Source: Prochlorococcus sp. AG-409-A19 (lineage in GTDB: Bacteria; Cyanobacteriota; Cyanobacteriia; PCC-6307; Cyanobiaceae). From it: a DNA stretch of 64,000 nucleotides. The notes beneath the pieces were generated by a model that was not told where the DNA came from, did not search any database, and saw only the letters and a list, made by a program, of their open reading frames with translations. Shown in pieces: positions 28,284 to 39,327 of the stretch. The position numbers and the translations under genes were made by a program. Numbering within the stretch: the first letter of the stretch is position 1; each line of letters begins with the position of its first letter. The stretch is from assembly GCA_003216155.1 (NCBI GenBank), contig QCJH01000007.1, forward strand, positions 1 to 64,000, given 5' to 3'.

Positions 28284-28976
28284 TTATTCAAGGTAAGTTT
28301 TTTTACCATAAGAAATGTCTTTGAATTTCTCTAAAACACATGACATCTCCTGTTGAGACAAATGATATGGTTCAGCAATATTGCGAGAACTAATATATAT
28401 ACTAGAAAGAGTCTCAATCTCGATGGCAATACTTAATGCATGCTCAATACTAAAACCTATAGTCACTAGGCCATGATTAGCCAATAAACAAGCAAATCTA
28501 TCTTCTAAAGCTTCTAATGCATAGGCTGATAATTCTTTTGTCCCAAAAGTAGCGTATTTAGAGCAACGAATATCATTACCTCCAGCTACAGCTACCATAT
28601 AGTGAAAACTAGGTAGTCTAATTCGTTGACAAGCCAATGCTGTTGAATATTTTGAATGACAATGCAAAACAGCATTGATATCTTTTCTTTCCAATAAAAT
28701 ATCTGCATGAAGTCTCCACTCAGATGATGGTCTAAATTTATTATTCAGAGTCTCATCTGAAGCTAAGGTGAGTGGTCGACCTGACAGGGTTAGAGAAAAA
28801 ATATCTTGCGACTTTAACTGATCATATGCCACTGAACTAGGTGTAATCAACATGCCTCCAGGAATACGAATTGATAAATTTCCAGATGTGCCCTGGTTCA
28901 AGCCTAAAGAATTAAGGCTTTGCGAGATAGATACAACTTTCTGCCTTAAGACTTCAAGGCTCTCATTAATTGCCAT
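28284..28976 (-). CDS. Class II aldolase/adducin-family protein
   Basis: A 230-residue enzyme of the zinc-dependent class II aldolase family (L-fuculose-phosphate aldolase and relatives). Family signatures are GTSGNLSIRIPGGMLITPS (about 29-47), PSSEWRLHADIL with the conserved Glu, HCHS (zinc-binding His pair near 104), and LLANHGLVTIGFSIEHAL with the third zinc His near 168. It probably cleaves or dehydrates a sugar phosphate; the exact substrate is not readable. It is convergent with the 114-residue gene. Confidence 0.85.
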   Translation of the reverse strand: MAINESLEVLRQKVVSISQSLNSLGLNQGTSGNLSIRIPGGMLITPSSVAYDQLKSQDIFSLTLSGRPLTLASDETLNNKFRPSSEWRLHADILLERKDINAVLHCHSKYSTALACQRIRLPSFHYMVAVAGGNDIRCSKYATFGTKELSAYALEALEDRFACLLANHGLVTIGFSIEHALSIAIEIETLSSIYISSRNIAEPYHLSQQEMSCVLEKFKDISYGKKTYLE

Positions 28977-29079
28977 GCAACGATAGTTCTAATAAAAAAA
29001 CAGGTCAAGCGATAGTGGTTGATTAGCCTTGACAGTCTTATCTTACCCTGGGTCACCAAGCTATTAAGCGCGGGTAAAA

Positions 29080-29829
29080 TCAGATGTCAACAAAATAAGG
29101 TTTGTTTTGGCTAGCAAAATGACGTGGCTTAGTTAAGTGATGATGTTCACTTCTGATGATTCTGAAGTCTATGGAAAGTCTTATCTTCTTAGAATTATTA
29201 ATCGCATTACCATGAACTAAGTTTCCTGAAAAAACAGCGAATCTACCTAAGGAACAATCAAGAAACTGAGAAGATGTCAAATCAACACCTCCCATTATTC
29301 TCTTAGGTTTATACAAGAAACCAAGCCTATGGCCTACTCCATATTGTCGAGTATATGGATCATCATGTTGGGAAAAAACAATTTCCTCATCAGGAATTAC
29401 CTGACTCTTAGGAATATATCTCAACGTATTTGTATCATTTACTCCTCTTAAAGGCACCCATATATTTGCCGAGTATTCCATTCCTTGACCGTAAAAAGAT
29501 TCCCTATGCCAACCAATAGATTCTGCTGGTGCAGGTGAATATTTTTGAGGTCTTGAGGCTCTTAAATAAAGACTGCTTTGAACAAGAAAATCAGATGTAT
29601 CTAAATACCTAGACAATGAGGCCTTTATTCCCCTTACCAAATTAGAAGGAAAGCCATTCTCTACCAAACATTGCTGTGCATTCAGCATGATTTCTCTATA
29701 GTCGGCAAGATTCATTTGGCAATACTTCACTTCATCCTCGTCAAAAAACGAATCGACTATCTCTCTCATCTGAGCAAAAAGGCTTTGATCAATAACGCCT
29801 ATAGCAATGGAACTTTGGTCCTTATTCAT
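29080..29829 (-). CDS. Phytanoyl-CoA dioxygenase-like Fe(II)/2-oxoglutarate oxygenase
   Basis: A 249-residue protein with the PhyH-type core. IGWHRESFYGQ near 105 gives the first metal His with an acidic residue two later. The strand NIWVPLRGVNDTNTLRYIPKSQ follows. GNLVHGNAINNSKKIRLSIDFR near 204 supplies the distal His and the 2-oxoglutarate-binding Arg. Such enzymes hydroxylate small molecules or lipids; the substrate is unknown. It stands alone, with a 450-base non-coding stretch upstream. Confidence 0.75.
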   Translation of the reverse strand: MNKDQSSIAIGVIDQSLFAQMREIVDSFFDEDEVKYCQMNLADYREIMLNAQQCLVENGFPSNLVRGIKASLSRYLDTSDFLVQSSLYLRASRPQKYSPAPAESIGWHRESFYGQGMEYSANIWVPLRGVNDTNTLRYIPKSQVIPDEEIVFSQHDDPYTRQYGVGHRLGFLYKPKRIMGGVDLTSSQFLDCSLGRFAVFSGNLVHGNAINNSKKIRLSIDFRIIRSEHHHLTKPRHFASQNKPYFVDI

Positions 29830-30284
29830 CTATATAAATGAAAAGCAAATAGTCATGAGAGTCAAAGGTAAATGATTAATAAATAATCAAAAAGAATTGA
29901 TTTTTAACAGAAGATTACCACAAGTATAAAAATGCTATCACAGATCAAGCAATTCTGCAGCGCATTATTTTCAGAGGTTTAGGGAGCCAGAAGATTGCAA
30001 TACCTGCACACACCTATTAGCAAGCGTTATTTTTATCTCTGCTATAAACAATACAATCAACTTAAGAGGCCTATAAGAAATTGTTCGTCCAAAAGAGACT
30101 TCGCAAAGCCAAATTCTAGGAATCTTATGAGCATAATTAAAAATATCTAGCAATAAATTTATTCGCATAGCAAACCAATTGAATGGTATCTATAATTTTT
30201 CCAAGAAGTTAGTGTTACCCTTAATCATAAAATTAAGTCGCAAAAAGCTTATGAAGTCAAAACCCCGCAGTTGGTGCTCTTTAC
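29830..30284. other. Non-coding stretch
   Basis: No convincing gene is seen. A 65-codon minus-strand frame (29971-30168) has no ribosome site or recognisable motif, and I treat it as doubtful. The stretch holds the promoter region of the PhyH-like gene and leads into the decayed methyltransferase. Confidence 0.4.
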
Positions 30285-30714
30285 AGTTCTATGGCTCGTA
30301 AAAAGAAGCATACTTTTCACCTATACCCTTTAATGCCAAGCTTCGTGAAGCGATTCCTGAAGCAATGTTAGAACGAAACTATGGGCATGAAGAACCTGCT
30401 AAGTGGGCCAGGGAAGGTGCAAAGTATTAGATCTAGTGATTAAAACAGGCCACAATAAAGACATGCTAAAACACAAACATCAAGCAGAAAAAAGTACATC
30501 TGAATCGATTCGACATTCTAATATGAACTTTTTAAAAGATGATATTAAAACCATAGGCTATCAAAAGCTATATAGGCATTCTTTAATTCACAACTCTAAT
30601 ATTTATGTAGTGATAAGTAATTGTGTTCTAAATCTTGTGAATCCCTCTAATCTAAAATCATTGATAGAAGATATATATCCTATATTAAAGCCTAATGGGC
30701 CATTAGTTCTTTAG
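30285..30714 (+). pseudogene. Remnant of an ArsM-like SAM methyltransferase
   Basis: Pieces of one methyltransferase lie in two frames. The first reads [29 protein letters not shown] (30331-30417), equivalent to the KLxEAIPxEVLERDYGCGDPTxW block of ArsM-type enzymes. It then hits stops, while the next frame carries on KVLDLVIKTGHN where VLDLGSGTG is expected. After a large internal loss it resumes with VVISNCVLNLVNPSNLKSLIEDIYPILKPNG, the SNCVLNLVxD region, ending at 30714. At least one frameshift, loss of the SAM glycines and a deletion of about half the domain make it non-functional. The exact 5' end is uncertain. Confidence 0.6.
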
Positions 30715-30811
30715 CTTTAAAAGCGCTAAGGTTTCCTAATCGCTCAGAAAATCCCTGAGAAATTCTTAAAGGGATTAAGTTCCATGCTGTAACTCTTGTA
30801 GGTCAATTAAA

Positions 30812-32008
30812 ATGAGCGGCCTAAGGTCATTAATGCCCGCACTTTCCAACAAGCACTATTTCAATTATGGAGGTCAAGGTCCACTGCCTTATTATTCCCT
30901 AGAAGCAATTAAAAGTAGTTGGCAAACAATACAAGAATTAGGGCCTTTTACAGGAGATGTATGGCCTTATATTTCAAAGGAAATCAACTCAACTCGAAAG
31001 GAATTTTCTAGACTATGTGATATCCCTAGCAATCGAATAGCTCTAACCGAAAATGTAACCACTGGTTGTGTTCTTCCCCTCTGGGGACTACCCTTTTCTC
31101 CAGGGGATAGTTTATTAATTAGCGATTGTGAACATCCAGGCGTTGTAGCCGCTTGTAATGAAATTGCTTATCGCAAAAAACTTTCTATAGACATTTTACC
31201 TGTAAAACAAATAAGGCATGGAAAAAATTCTGCTGAAATTACCAAAAATTCTGTTCTTGAGTCTTTAGAGCAAAGTATTAGGCCGCGTACAAAATTGGTA
31301 GTTATCTCACACATTCTATGGAATACGGGTCAGATAATGCCAATCTCTTCTATAGCATCAATATTAGCAACACATCCAAATAGACCCTTTCTTCTAGTTG
31401 ATGCAGCCCAAAGCTTCTGCCAAATTTGTATAAAAGAAGCAGCTAAAAATGCTGATATTTATGCTTTTACTGGTCATAAATGGGCATGTGGACCAGAGGG
31501 CCTTGGAGGAGTGGCACTTTCAGAAAGGGTTCTAGAAGAAGCAAACCCTACAATTGTTGGGTGGAGAACACTAATCAGCGAAGATATTAACAAAATAAAC
31601 GATGCTAATATTTTTCATAAAGATGCACGTCGCTTCGAAATAGGTACTTCATGCGTTCCACTTTTGGCTGGACTAAGATGCTCGCTAAAGCTTTTAGAAG
31701 ATGATTGCCCAATTAATAAAAGGCTAGAAAAAATATGTCAACTAAGTGCCCATCTTTGGAATGAATTGAATAACATCAAATATATTGATACAATATTAAG
31801 AGAGCCTCCACCTGCTGGATTAGTTAGTTTTACTTGTAACACCACATCTTCAACTAAAGAGTTGGTCAAACAGCTCGGCAAACAAGGAATTTGGATTAGG
31901 GATATTGAAGATCCAGTCTGCCTACGAGCCTGCGTACATATCACCACTAATAGAGGGGAGATAGAATGTTTACGCAAAGAAGTCTCAAAATTAATAATAC
32001 AAAATTAA
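30812..32008 (+). CDS. Class V aminotransferase / cysteine desulfurase-like protein
   Basis: This 398-residue PLP enzyme has the class V layout. The N-terminus YFNYGGQGPLP is followed by ALTENVTTGC near 76-85 and VLVDAAQS-like LLVDAAQSFCQI near 193. The PLP lysine is in FTGHKWACGPEGLGG near 220. The C-terminal domain ends LRACVHITTNRGEIECL. Members include SufS/Csd desulfurases and selenocysteine lyases. The usual catalytic-loop Cys of desulfurases cannot be placed confidently, so a desulfurase role is likely but not certain. It is convergent with murE. Confidence 0.82.
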   Translation: MSGLRSLMPALSNKHYFNYGGQGPLPYYSLEAIKSSWQTIQELGPFTGDVWPYISKEINSTRKEFSRLCDIPSNRIALTENVTTGCVLPLWGLPFSPGDSLLISDCEHPGVVAACNEIAYRKKLSIDILPVKQIRHGKNSAEITKNSVLESLEQSIRPRTKLVVISHILWNTGQIMPISSIASILATHPNRPFLLVDAAQSFCQICIKEAAKNADIYAFTGHKWACGPEGLGGVALSERVLEEANPTIVGWRTLISEDINKINDANIFHKDARRFEIGTSCVPLLAGLRCSLKLLEDDCPINKRLEKICQLSAHLWNELNNIKYIDTILREPPPAGLVSFTCNTTSSTKELVKQLGKQGIWIRDIEDPVCLRACVHITTNRGEIECLRKEVSKLIIQN

Positions 32009-32020
32009 TTTACAGTTCAA

Positions 32021-33544
32021 TCAAGAGTTATTCCGACTCCTAAGGGCCTTAATAGCCTCTTTACGGTCATCAAAGTGTATTTTTTGTAATCCAATAATTT
32101 GATAGTCTTCATGACCCTTACCTGCCAATAGGATCACATCACCGGGCTTACTCTGAGAAATCGCCATCTCAATTGCCGAAGCTCTATCCTCCTCGATGTT
32201 CATCAAAGTTTTTGAAGGTATTCCAGTTAAAATATCTGCAACAATCTTCTTAGGGTCCTCGGTACGTGGATTGTCAGAAGTAACAACTATTCTATCCGCA
32301 AATTCAGCTGCTATTGCTCCCATTTGAGGACGCTTACCTCGATCACGATCGCCTCCACATCCAAATACACATACCAATTGTCCATCAGTAAACGCCCTGG
32401 AGGCAATCAGCGCATTCCTTAATCCATCAGGTGTATGTGCATAATCAACCAAAACAGTTGGCAATTCAGAAGTTTCAATATCAGATAATTCAACTCTTTC
32501 CATACGGCCAGGTACTCCCCGGAATTCGGAGATCGCTTCAAGTAAAGGCGGTAATGAGAAGCCCTGCTGTAATAGAGCCCCAACAGCTTGTAAGAGATTC
32601 ATCAAATTAAAGCTGCCAATAAGAGGGGACTGGAATTCACCTTCTCCTAATGGGCTGATCAACCTACCTATGACACCTTCGTCTTTAATCCTCAAATCAG
32701 TAATGGTCAATTCAGCAAGAGAACGTTCTACTTCACCTTCTACAAGTGAACTGCGCCAACACCTCTCTCCCAGCCGCCCAGCCAAAAAAGCTCCCCATGG
32801 ATTATCAATATTCACCACCGCACGATTTTGCCCTGCTTGCAGAAGTGGAGTCGCAAATAAATTTGCTTTGGCCTCAAAATATGACTCCATTGAATTGTGA
32901 TAGTCGAGATGATCCTGTGTGAGATTTGTAAAAATCGCCCCCGAGAATCGACATCCAGCAACTCTCTTCTGCGCAAGAGCATGTGAACTTACCTCCATCG
33001 CAGCCAACTGAACCCCTGCTTGAACAGCTTCTGCAAGCTGTCGCTGCAACTTATCCGCAAACTCTGTGGTATGTGTCGCAACTACACTCTGATTGGGCCA
33101 ACGATTTACCAAAGTCCCAAAAAGGGCTGTTGATTTACCCAAAGCCCCACTTAGATGCTCAATCAAATGTGATGTCGTTGTTTTGCCATTAGTACCTGTT
33201 ACTCCAATTAAAGTTAGAGACGATGAAGGGGAACCCCAGAAAACCGATGCTAGTTCCCCCACCCAATGTTCAACTGGGTCTGGAGCTATAACCACAACAT
33301 CATTAGGGCCAGGTAAGTTATTCCTTATGGCCTTTGAACCAATTACAGCTGCTGCCGCCCCTGCATAAAGAGCATCAGCCCAAAAAACACCTCCATCAAC
33401 ACTTTCTCCAGGCACGCCAAGAAATAAAGTTCCTTCAGTTATTGACCTGGAATCACAGCTAATACTTCTAATGTCAGGATTAGCTAGCCCAGCTGGTACA
33501 ACCAGGCCAGCTGATCGAAGTAAGGCATGAAGTGATTTTGTCAT
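32021..33544 (-). CDS. murE: UDP-MurNAc-Ala-Glu--meso-diaminopimelate ligase MurE
   Basis: A 507-residue Mur ligase that adds diaminopimelate to the peptidoglycan precursor in the cytoplasm. Motifs are the ATP loop [18 protein letters not shown] near 113-130, MEVSSHAL, the carbamylated-lysine region, DYAHTPDGL, the DAP-specific DNPRTEDP and the C-terminal KGHEDYQ. Length is typical. The downstream gene order (glutaredoxin-like, yidD, rpsD) is a conserved picocyanobacterial neighbourhood to my knowledge. Confidence 0.96.
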   Translation of the reverse strand: MTKSLHALLRSAGLVVPAGLANPDIRSISCDSRSITEGTLFLGVPGESVDGGVFWADALYAGAAAAVIGSKAIRNNLPGPNDVVVIAPDPVEHWVGELASVFWGSPSSSLTLIGVTGTNGKTTTSHLIEHLSGALGKSTALFGTLVNRWPNQSVVATHTTEFADKLQRQLAEAVQAGVQLAAMEVSSHALAQKRVAGCRFSGAIFTNLTQDHLDYHNSMESYFEAKANLFATPLLQAGQNRAVVNIDNPWGAFLAGRLGERCWRSSLVEGEVERSLAELTITDLRIKDEGVIGRLISPLGEGEFQSPLIGSFNLMNLLQAVGALLQQGFSLPPLLEAISEFRGVPGRMERVELSDIETSELPTVLVDYAHTPDGLRNALIASRAFTDGQLVCVFGCGGDRDRGKRPQMGAIAAEFADRIVVTSDNPRTEDPKKIVADILTGIPSKTLMNIEEDRASAIEMAISQSKPGDVILLAGKGHEDYQIIGLQKIHFDDRKEAIKALRSRNNS

Positions 33545-33595
33545 TTATGCCCAAGGCCTTGGATAAGAAATTTCTAATGATGTCAAAGACATTTA

Positions 33596-33889
33596 TCAAA
33601 TCCTTTTTTTTAACCAACTCAGCAGGCCATCTCCCTTTAAACGAGGCGAAACACGAGGTAACTGCTTCAATTTATTGGTTGCTTTGTCGACCAGAACTAA
33701 AACAGGAACCTCCAAGTCATAAAGAGCTTTGATTTCTGATGGTGTATCAACTTCATCAATATCAACAACACAAAGTTCAAGCGAAGGATTTAACTGACTC
33801 AGTTTAAGAGGAATCAATTTTTGTCTAAGCCCTTCACAAAGACAACAGCCCTTACGAGTGTAAAGAACCAATTGAAAAACAGCCATCAA
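33596..33889 (-). CDS. Glutaredoxin-like thiol protein
   Basis: A 97-residue thioredoxin-fold protein starting [25 protein letters not shown] is the CxxC redox site of the DUF836/glutaredoxin-like group, and EVPVLVLVD is the cis-Pro strand. It probably takes part in disulfide exchange. The start overlaps the yidD stop by 4 bases on the same strand, so the two are coupled. Confidence 0.85.
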   Translation of the reverse strand: MMAVFQLVLYTRKGCCLCEGLRQKLIPLKLSQLNPSLELCVVDIDEVDTPSEIKALYDLEVPVLVLVDKATNKLKQLPRVSPRLKGDGLLSWLKKRI

Positions 33890-34152
33890 TCCGGAACAGG
33901 GTCACAACCACAAGGAGTAAAGGGATGACAACGCGAGAGTCTTCTTATGGTCAACCAACTTCCTCTCCAAGGCCCATGCCGAGTAATAGCCTCCAACCCA
34001 TATTCACTACACGTAGGAATAAATCGACATCTTGGTCCAAGCAAAGGTGAAAGCCAATTCCGATAAATCAAAATCAAAAAAAGAAAAAAAGATCCAAGGG
34101 ACTTGTTGATTTTTGAAAGAATGCCTCCGGATACAATATTTAGCTTGTGCAT
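33886..34152 (-). CDS. yidD: Membrane protein insertion efficiency factor YidD
   Basis: The 88-residue protein shows all YidD landmarks: an amphipathic N-terminal segment ([21 protein letters not shown]), the cysteine motif [11 protein letters not shown], and [19 protein letters not shown] at the C-terminus. It helps YidC-dependent insertion of membrane proteins. It overlaps the glutaredoxin-like gene by 4 bases and is divergent from rpsD, 74 bases away. Confidence 0.93.
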   Translation of the reverse strand: MHKLNIVSGGILSKINKSLGSFFLFLILIYRNWLSPLLGPRCRFIPTCSEYGLEAITRHGPWRGSWLTIRRLSRCHPFTPCGCDPVPD

Positions 34153-34226
34153 GGCGCACCGGTAATTGGGGCTCTTATCCCAGCATGACTGGTCGACAGC
34201 ACTATTGTCCTCTCATCTATCAACTT

Positions 34227-34835
34227 ATGTCTAGATACCGCGGCCCTCGCTTGAGGATCACGCGGCGCTTGGGAGACCTCCCAGGTCTCACCCGGAAGGC
34301 CGCAAAGCGGTCACATCCGCCAGGTCAGCACGGCCAAGCCCGTCGCAAGCGCTCTGAATACGCAATTCGACTAGAAGAAAAACAGAAACTCCGATTTAAC
34401 TACGGAATATCTGAGAGACAACTAGTGCGATATGTCAAAAAAGCACGCGCACAAGAAGGTTCAACAGGAACTAACTTACTCAAACTTCTTGAGAATAGGC
34501 TTGACAATGTCTGTTTTCGCCTTGGGTTCGGACCAACAGTCCCGGGTGCACGTCAACTCGTTAACCATGGCCACGTCACAGTAAATGGACGTGTCTTAGA
34601 TATCGCTAGCTACCAATGCAAGTCCGGTGATCTCATCGCCATCAGAGAACGCAAAGGAAGTAAGAAACTTGCAGAAGCCAATCTGGAATTCCCTGGGCTT
34701 GCGAACGTTCCTCCTCACCTGGAATTTGACAAGTCCAAAATGTCAGCAAAAATAACTGGCAAATGTGAAAGAGAATGGGTAGCCCTTGAAATAAACGAGC
34801 TATTAGTAGTTGAATACTACTCACGTAAGGTATAG
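34227..34835 (+). CDS. rpsD: 30S ribosomal protein S4
   Basis: A complete 202-residue S4, starting [20 protein letters not shown], with the cyanobacterial/chloroplast insert [11 protein letters not shown], the S4 RNA-binding domain ([23 protein letters not shown]) and the C-terminus VEYYSRKV. The longer reading frame that starts at 34113 is not conserved, so I place the start at ATG 34227. S4 nucleates 16S assembly. The last 27 bases of this gene, with the following hairpin and terminator, are repeated at 37381 and 39685. Confidence 0.97.
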   Translation: MSRYRGPRLRITRRLGDLPGLTRKAAKRSHPPGQHGQARRKRSEYAIRLEEKQKLRFNYGISERQLVRYVKKARAQEGSTGTNLLKLLENRLDNVCFRLGFGPTVPGARQLVNHGHVTVNGRVLDIASYQCKSGDLIAIRERKGSKKLAEANLEFPGLANVPPHLEFDKSKMSAKITGKCEREWVALEINELLVVEYYSRKV

Positions 34836-34864
34836 ACGGCCAGTCATAGCAAGGGTTTTCAGCG

Positions 34865-34890
34865 AAAGTTTGTCAATTCAGACAAACTTT
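34865..34890 (+). other. Conserved 10-bp hairpin downstream of rpsD
   Basis: A perfect dyad: arms AAAGTTTGTC and GACAAACTTT with loop AATTCA. A further GCAAACTTT follows at once. The same hairpin recurs at 37437-37462 (loop AATTAA) and 39741-39766 (loop TCTTCG, arms changed but still paired). It lies between the rpsD stop and the terminator, so it is transcribed as a 3'-UTR stem. Confidence 0.65.
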
Positions 34891-34905
34891 AGGCAAACTT
34901 TTTAT

Positions 34906-34936
34906 CCCCCGGATCTTCAATCTGGGGGGTTTTTAT
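34906..34936 (+). terminator. rpsD: rpsD rho-independent terminator
   Basis: Arms CCCCCGGAT and ATCTGGGGG around a CTTCA loop are followed by a run of T. It is the intact terminator for rpsD, and related stems sit in the two downstream repeat copies. Confidence 0.85.
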
Positions 34937-34950
34937 TTGGCCAACAAATT

Positions 34951-35046
34951 TCACTCATTCATTAGATAGCGAGCCAAGCCAAGCGCAATACATAGACCTA
35001 TTCCGACGTTCCAACTCACCGCTTGACGTCTAAGAAGCCAGCGCAT
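34951..35046 (-). CDS. 31-residue small membrane protein, copy 1
   Basis: On the minus strand, ATG 35046 to TGA 34951 encodes MRWLLRRQAVSWNVGIGLCI and then ALGLARYLMNE: a basic N-terminus and one hydrophobic helix. A second copy at 41113-41205 gives almost the same protein, while seven codons differ only synonymously and three differ in sense. That pattern shows purifying selection, so I call it a real gene although it is tiny. It is convergent with rpsD across the terminator. Degraded 3' remnants are visible near 37560 and 39828. The function is unknown. Confidence 0.65.
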   Translation of the reverse strand: MRWLLRRQAVSWNVGIGLCIALGLARYLMNE

Positions 35047-35220
35047 GATCCCGTAAATTCGGCTTGGTTAGAGGTGCATGTATTAAACGCCGCATACTTT
35101 GACTCTTTCCTCCTTTTTTTAAACCCCTGCTCAGACAGTGGGGGGTCTTGAATATCGAGAAAAGCTCATTTGCTTCTGACTAGGGAACTAATACAAGATG
35201 TAGAAAAAGCATCAGATGAT

Positions 35221-35233
35221 CTAGATTGCCTAG
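35221..35233. promoter_or_regulatory. CTAG-N5-CTAG dyad upstream of the 35277 gene
   Basis: CTAG-ATTGC-CTAG ends 43 bases before the start codon. Equivalent sites occur before the other secreted-protein genes. I infer a shared operator or promoter element. Confidence 0.45.
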
Positions 35234-35276
35234 TAATTTGATCTGATTGAATTAGAGGGTTAAAAGGAGCAGAGCT

Positions 35277-37025
35277 TTGGCAATAGAAGATTATAGAAAA
35301 TACAAACTCCCTGTAGAAATTGGCGTTATCAGAACTACAATTCCAGAGATTGATATAGACACTAGTAAATCTAAATATTATTCAAGTTATATATTCCACA
35401 AAGGGACGATAAGAACACAAGGGAGAACTAGTTCTTACTATCAATATATCTATGGTGATTTCGATTACTCATCCGAAAGTAGGTATAAAAGATCGAAAAT
35501 AACCTCTCTTTATACAAGCTATGGGACATTGGGGAGTAGCAACAACACCCAGGCGAATGTCACTGTATCTGACGTTTTAAAAGATCCATATGAGTTTCAA
35601 AAGATCTTGCTGAGAGGTTCAGACACAATTTATGGGACTAAGTATAACGATATAATTGCAAGTCATGGCGGCAATGACATTATTTATGGAGAAGGTGGCA
35701 ACGATACTATTTATGCAGATTCTGGAGACGACAGGATCATGGGAGGCTCAGGTGATGACCATATTGAAGGGCGGAGTGGAAATGATGTTGCCATTTACGA
35801 CTTCAAAGTTGAAGATCTAGAGTTTACATTTTCAGAAGGAAATTACAGAGTTAAAAACAATCTAAATGGAGATGTAGATACGTTGATATCAATAGAAAGG
35901 ATAAACGCAAAAGACAGTGGAGGTTCCTATCAGACATGGGATATAAAAGAACTATTAAACGCCTCAAATGCAACAACAGTGAAGAAAGAATATACTTTAA
36001 ATGTATATAATAATTTAAATGGAAAATTATCTAAATCTGATACCTTTAAGGAAGGGGATAGTTTTACCTTTAAAGTGAAAGTGACCGGTGAAAAAGAAGG
36101 GAAAAGGCTTTATTGGAGATTCTCACCAAGCTATGTGTTGTATACATTGAGCGATGTCAATGGAAATGACTTTGTCTCAGGCGAATCAATAGGTTCAGCA
36201 ATGATTGATAAGAATGGAGAGCTTAGTGTTACAGACACATTCAAGATAGATGGATTAAATGATTATGAGCATATGGATATCGAGATATTTTCTGATTCCA
36301 ATAGATTAAATTTGGTTGCAAATTCTGGCCGTATAATAATTGGAAACACATCTATAGGTTCAACCTCTAATACAGAAGAAACAAATACATCTAGTGAGTC
36401 ATCAGATTCAACTGATGACCTCGAAAAAGTTATAGCCAACATCGAAGAGTGGACCCCAATACCCGAGATAGAATTAACTAAGGGATCAAGTTATAAGCTC
36501 ACTGGAATAAAAGATTACGGTGGCAATTCTCATGCTGGAGCAAGCTCAAATGCAGAAGGTCAATATAAATACAAAGGAGAAGTTGATCTCAATGGAGATG
36601 GAGTCAAAGAGAAAGTTTTCACCAACAAGATCAGTGGAAGATGGGCTTCCTTAGAAGTGGATCCAACTACTGGTAAAACCAACTACAGCGATCATGGAGA
36701 AGGTGGTGGAACAAGAGTGGTTGGTATCTACAACGATCCTTTAGTCCTCATTGGAGAAGTCGAGAAAGGTGGGCCTCATGACAGCCAAACTCGTTTTCAG
36801 AATGATCTTTACGCCGATAATTTGAGCCTGGGTGTCGGTGGAGACTTTGATAGCGATGGAACTGATGAGGTCTACTGGAGAACCAATGATGACTCGGCCT
36901 ACCTAAGGTCTCTGCACCATGCCGATGGAAATATTCAATACGCCAATTATCAAAGCCTCTCTCAGATGACCAGTTATCTGACCGATACAGGCAATAGCAA
37001 CTTGATTTCGACGGTGGTTGGCTAA
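35277..37025 (+). CDS. Secreted RTX protein with shared C-terminal module (gene A)
   Basis: The 582-residue protein starts at TTG with GGAG seven bases upstream. Residues 1-115 are unrecognised and tyrosine/serine-rich. Residues 118-175 are calcium-binding RTX nonapeptides (GGNDIIYGEGGNDTIYADSG, GGSGDDHIEG). Residues 240-360 form a beta-sandwich-like domain also seen in genes B and E (GDSFTFKVKVTG, LYWRFS, IEIFSDSNRLN). An acidic/serine linker leads to the shared module from about 405 (YKLTGIKDYGGN, DLNGDGVKE, DFDSDGTDE, YWRTND) ending STVVG. RTX repeats and the lack of a signal peptide indicate type I secretion. Adhesion or cell-surface function is inferred. Confidence 0.8.
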   Translation: MAIEDYRKYKLPVEIGVIRTTIPEIDIDTSKSKYYSSYIFHKGTIRTQGRTSSYYQYIYGDFDYSSESRYKRSKITSLYTSYGTLGSSNNTQANVTVSDVLKDPYEFQKILLRGSDTIYGTKYNDIIASHGGNDIIYGEGGNDTIYADSGDDRIMGGSGDDHIEGRSGNDVAIYDFKVEDLEFTFSEGNYRVKNNLNGDVDTLISIERINAKDSGGSYQTWDIKELLNASNATTVKKEYTLNVYNNLNGKLSKSDTFKEGDSFTFKVKVTGEKEGKRLYWRFSPSYVLYTLSDVNGNDFVSGESIGSAMIDKNGELSVTDTFKIDGLNDYEHMDIEIFSDSNRLNLVANSGRIIIGNTSIGSTSNTEETNTSSESSDSTDDLEKVIANIEEWTPIPEIELTKGSSYKLTGIKDYGGNSHAGASSNAEGQYKYKGEVDLNGDGVKEKVFTNKISGRWASLEVDPTTGKTNYSDHGEGGGTRVVGIYNDPLVLIGEVEKGGPHDSQTRFQNDLYADNLSLGVGGDFDSDGTDEVYWRTNDDSAYLRSLHHADGNIQYANYQSLSQMTSYLTDTGNSNLISTVVG

Positions 37026-37380
37026 AAAGAAGCAATTTCACGGTGAATCGATAATTTTTCAGTCAAACTTTTTAGAAACCCTGTCCACCACTGGGGTTTC
37101 AAAACGGACTTGCGGTCCGTCGAGAATTTGAGTGAAAACTGTTAGAGCAATAAGCCTTGGAAAGGCTTTTGGATCGTCCCCCCATCGGGACTCTCTTCCA
37201 TACACCTCAACGCCAAAAGCGATTGATCGCTTGTTTTACTGCCTAAATGAAATCAAGCAACAATCCAGTCCCTAAAAGAGTTTTACTCAACTTCCAAAAT
37301 GGCAGTTTCAAGTTAGACAAACTTTTGACAAACCCTGATTTCACCGTTGCCAGCTAGTCATATCAATCGATCTCAGCAAC
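37026..37380 (+). repeat. Downstream repeat unit, copy 1
   Basis: The stretch after gene A is closely repeated after gene B (39328-39684). It holds a conserved stem (AAACCC at 37076 with GGGTTT at 37094), a second stem ACGGAC/GTCCGT near 37105, and a reading frame that starts at GTG 37132. It ends at the rpsD-tail copy. No other gene is seen. Confidence 0.75.
37132..37275 (+). pseudogene. Shortened copy of a repeat-borne small ORF
   Basis: GTG 37132 opens a frame VKTVRAISLGKAFGSSPHRD then SLPYTSTPKAIDRLFYCLNE, stopped by TAA after 47 codons. The second copy (39436-39711) stays open for 91 codons. Within the common 47 codons several differences are synonymous, which hints at past coding. The product is not recognised. 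Confidence 0.35.
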
Positions 37381-37500
37381 GTTGAGTACTACTCACGTAA
37401 GGCGTAGACGCCCAGTCATACCAATGGGTTTCGGCGAAAGTTTGTCAATTAAGACAAACTTTCGGCAAACTTTTTCACCCCTCGGATCTACATTCTGGGC
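37381..37500 (+). repeat. rpsD 3'-end repeat, copy 2
   Basis: GTTGAGTACTACTCACGTAAGG still encodes VEYYSRKA followed by TAG, then comes the spacer, the AAAGTTTG hairpin (37437-37462) and a damaged terminator stem near 37480-37500 without a T-run. There is no rpsD body in front of it, so it is a displaced 3' end. Confidence 0.8.
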
Positions 37501-37586
37501 GGCGGGAGGGGAGGCGACTTCCGAGGTTGTTATTTAGCTATCAAATATCTCTAACTCATCAAATAGCGAGCCAAACGCGATCAAAG

Positions 37587-37599
37587 CTACACAATCTAG
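37587..37599. promoter_or_regulatory. CTAG-N5-CTAG-like dyad upstream of the 37642 gene
   Basis: CTAC-ACAAT-CTAG (one mismatch) ends 42 bases before the start codon, nearly the same distance as for gene A. Confidence 0.35.
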
Positions 37600-37641
37600 A
37601 GGGAGTAGATTGATAGCTCAAATTCTCACTCATTAATAAAC

Positions 37642-39327
<1,686 letters not shown>

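Larger units (their letters stand above)
34809..34936 (+). repeat. rpsD 3'-end repeat, original copy
   Basis: This segment runs from the GTTGAATAC near the end of rpsD through the stop, a conserved spacer, the AAAGTTTG hairpin and the terminator. Diverged copies lie at 37381-37500 and 39685-39811. The copy inside intact rpsD is taken as the ancestral one. It is about 128 bases long; the coding tail plus hairpin is the best conserved part. Confidence 0.8.

Noticed and set aside
29971..30168. A 65-codon minus-strand ORF in the gap before the ArsM remnant
   Set aside because: No ribosome site, no recognisable motif and an uneven composition; it is too weak to call a gene.
34113..34226. A 38-codon N-terminal extension of rpsD
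   Set aside because: S4 proteins begin MSRYRGP; the extension overlaps the start region of divergent yidD and has no conserved sequence.
35101..35160. A hairpin CCCCTGCTCAGACAGTGGGG as a terminator
   Set aside because: No T-run follows on either strand, and the run of T precedes it; its role is unclear.
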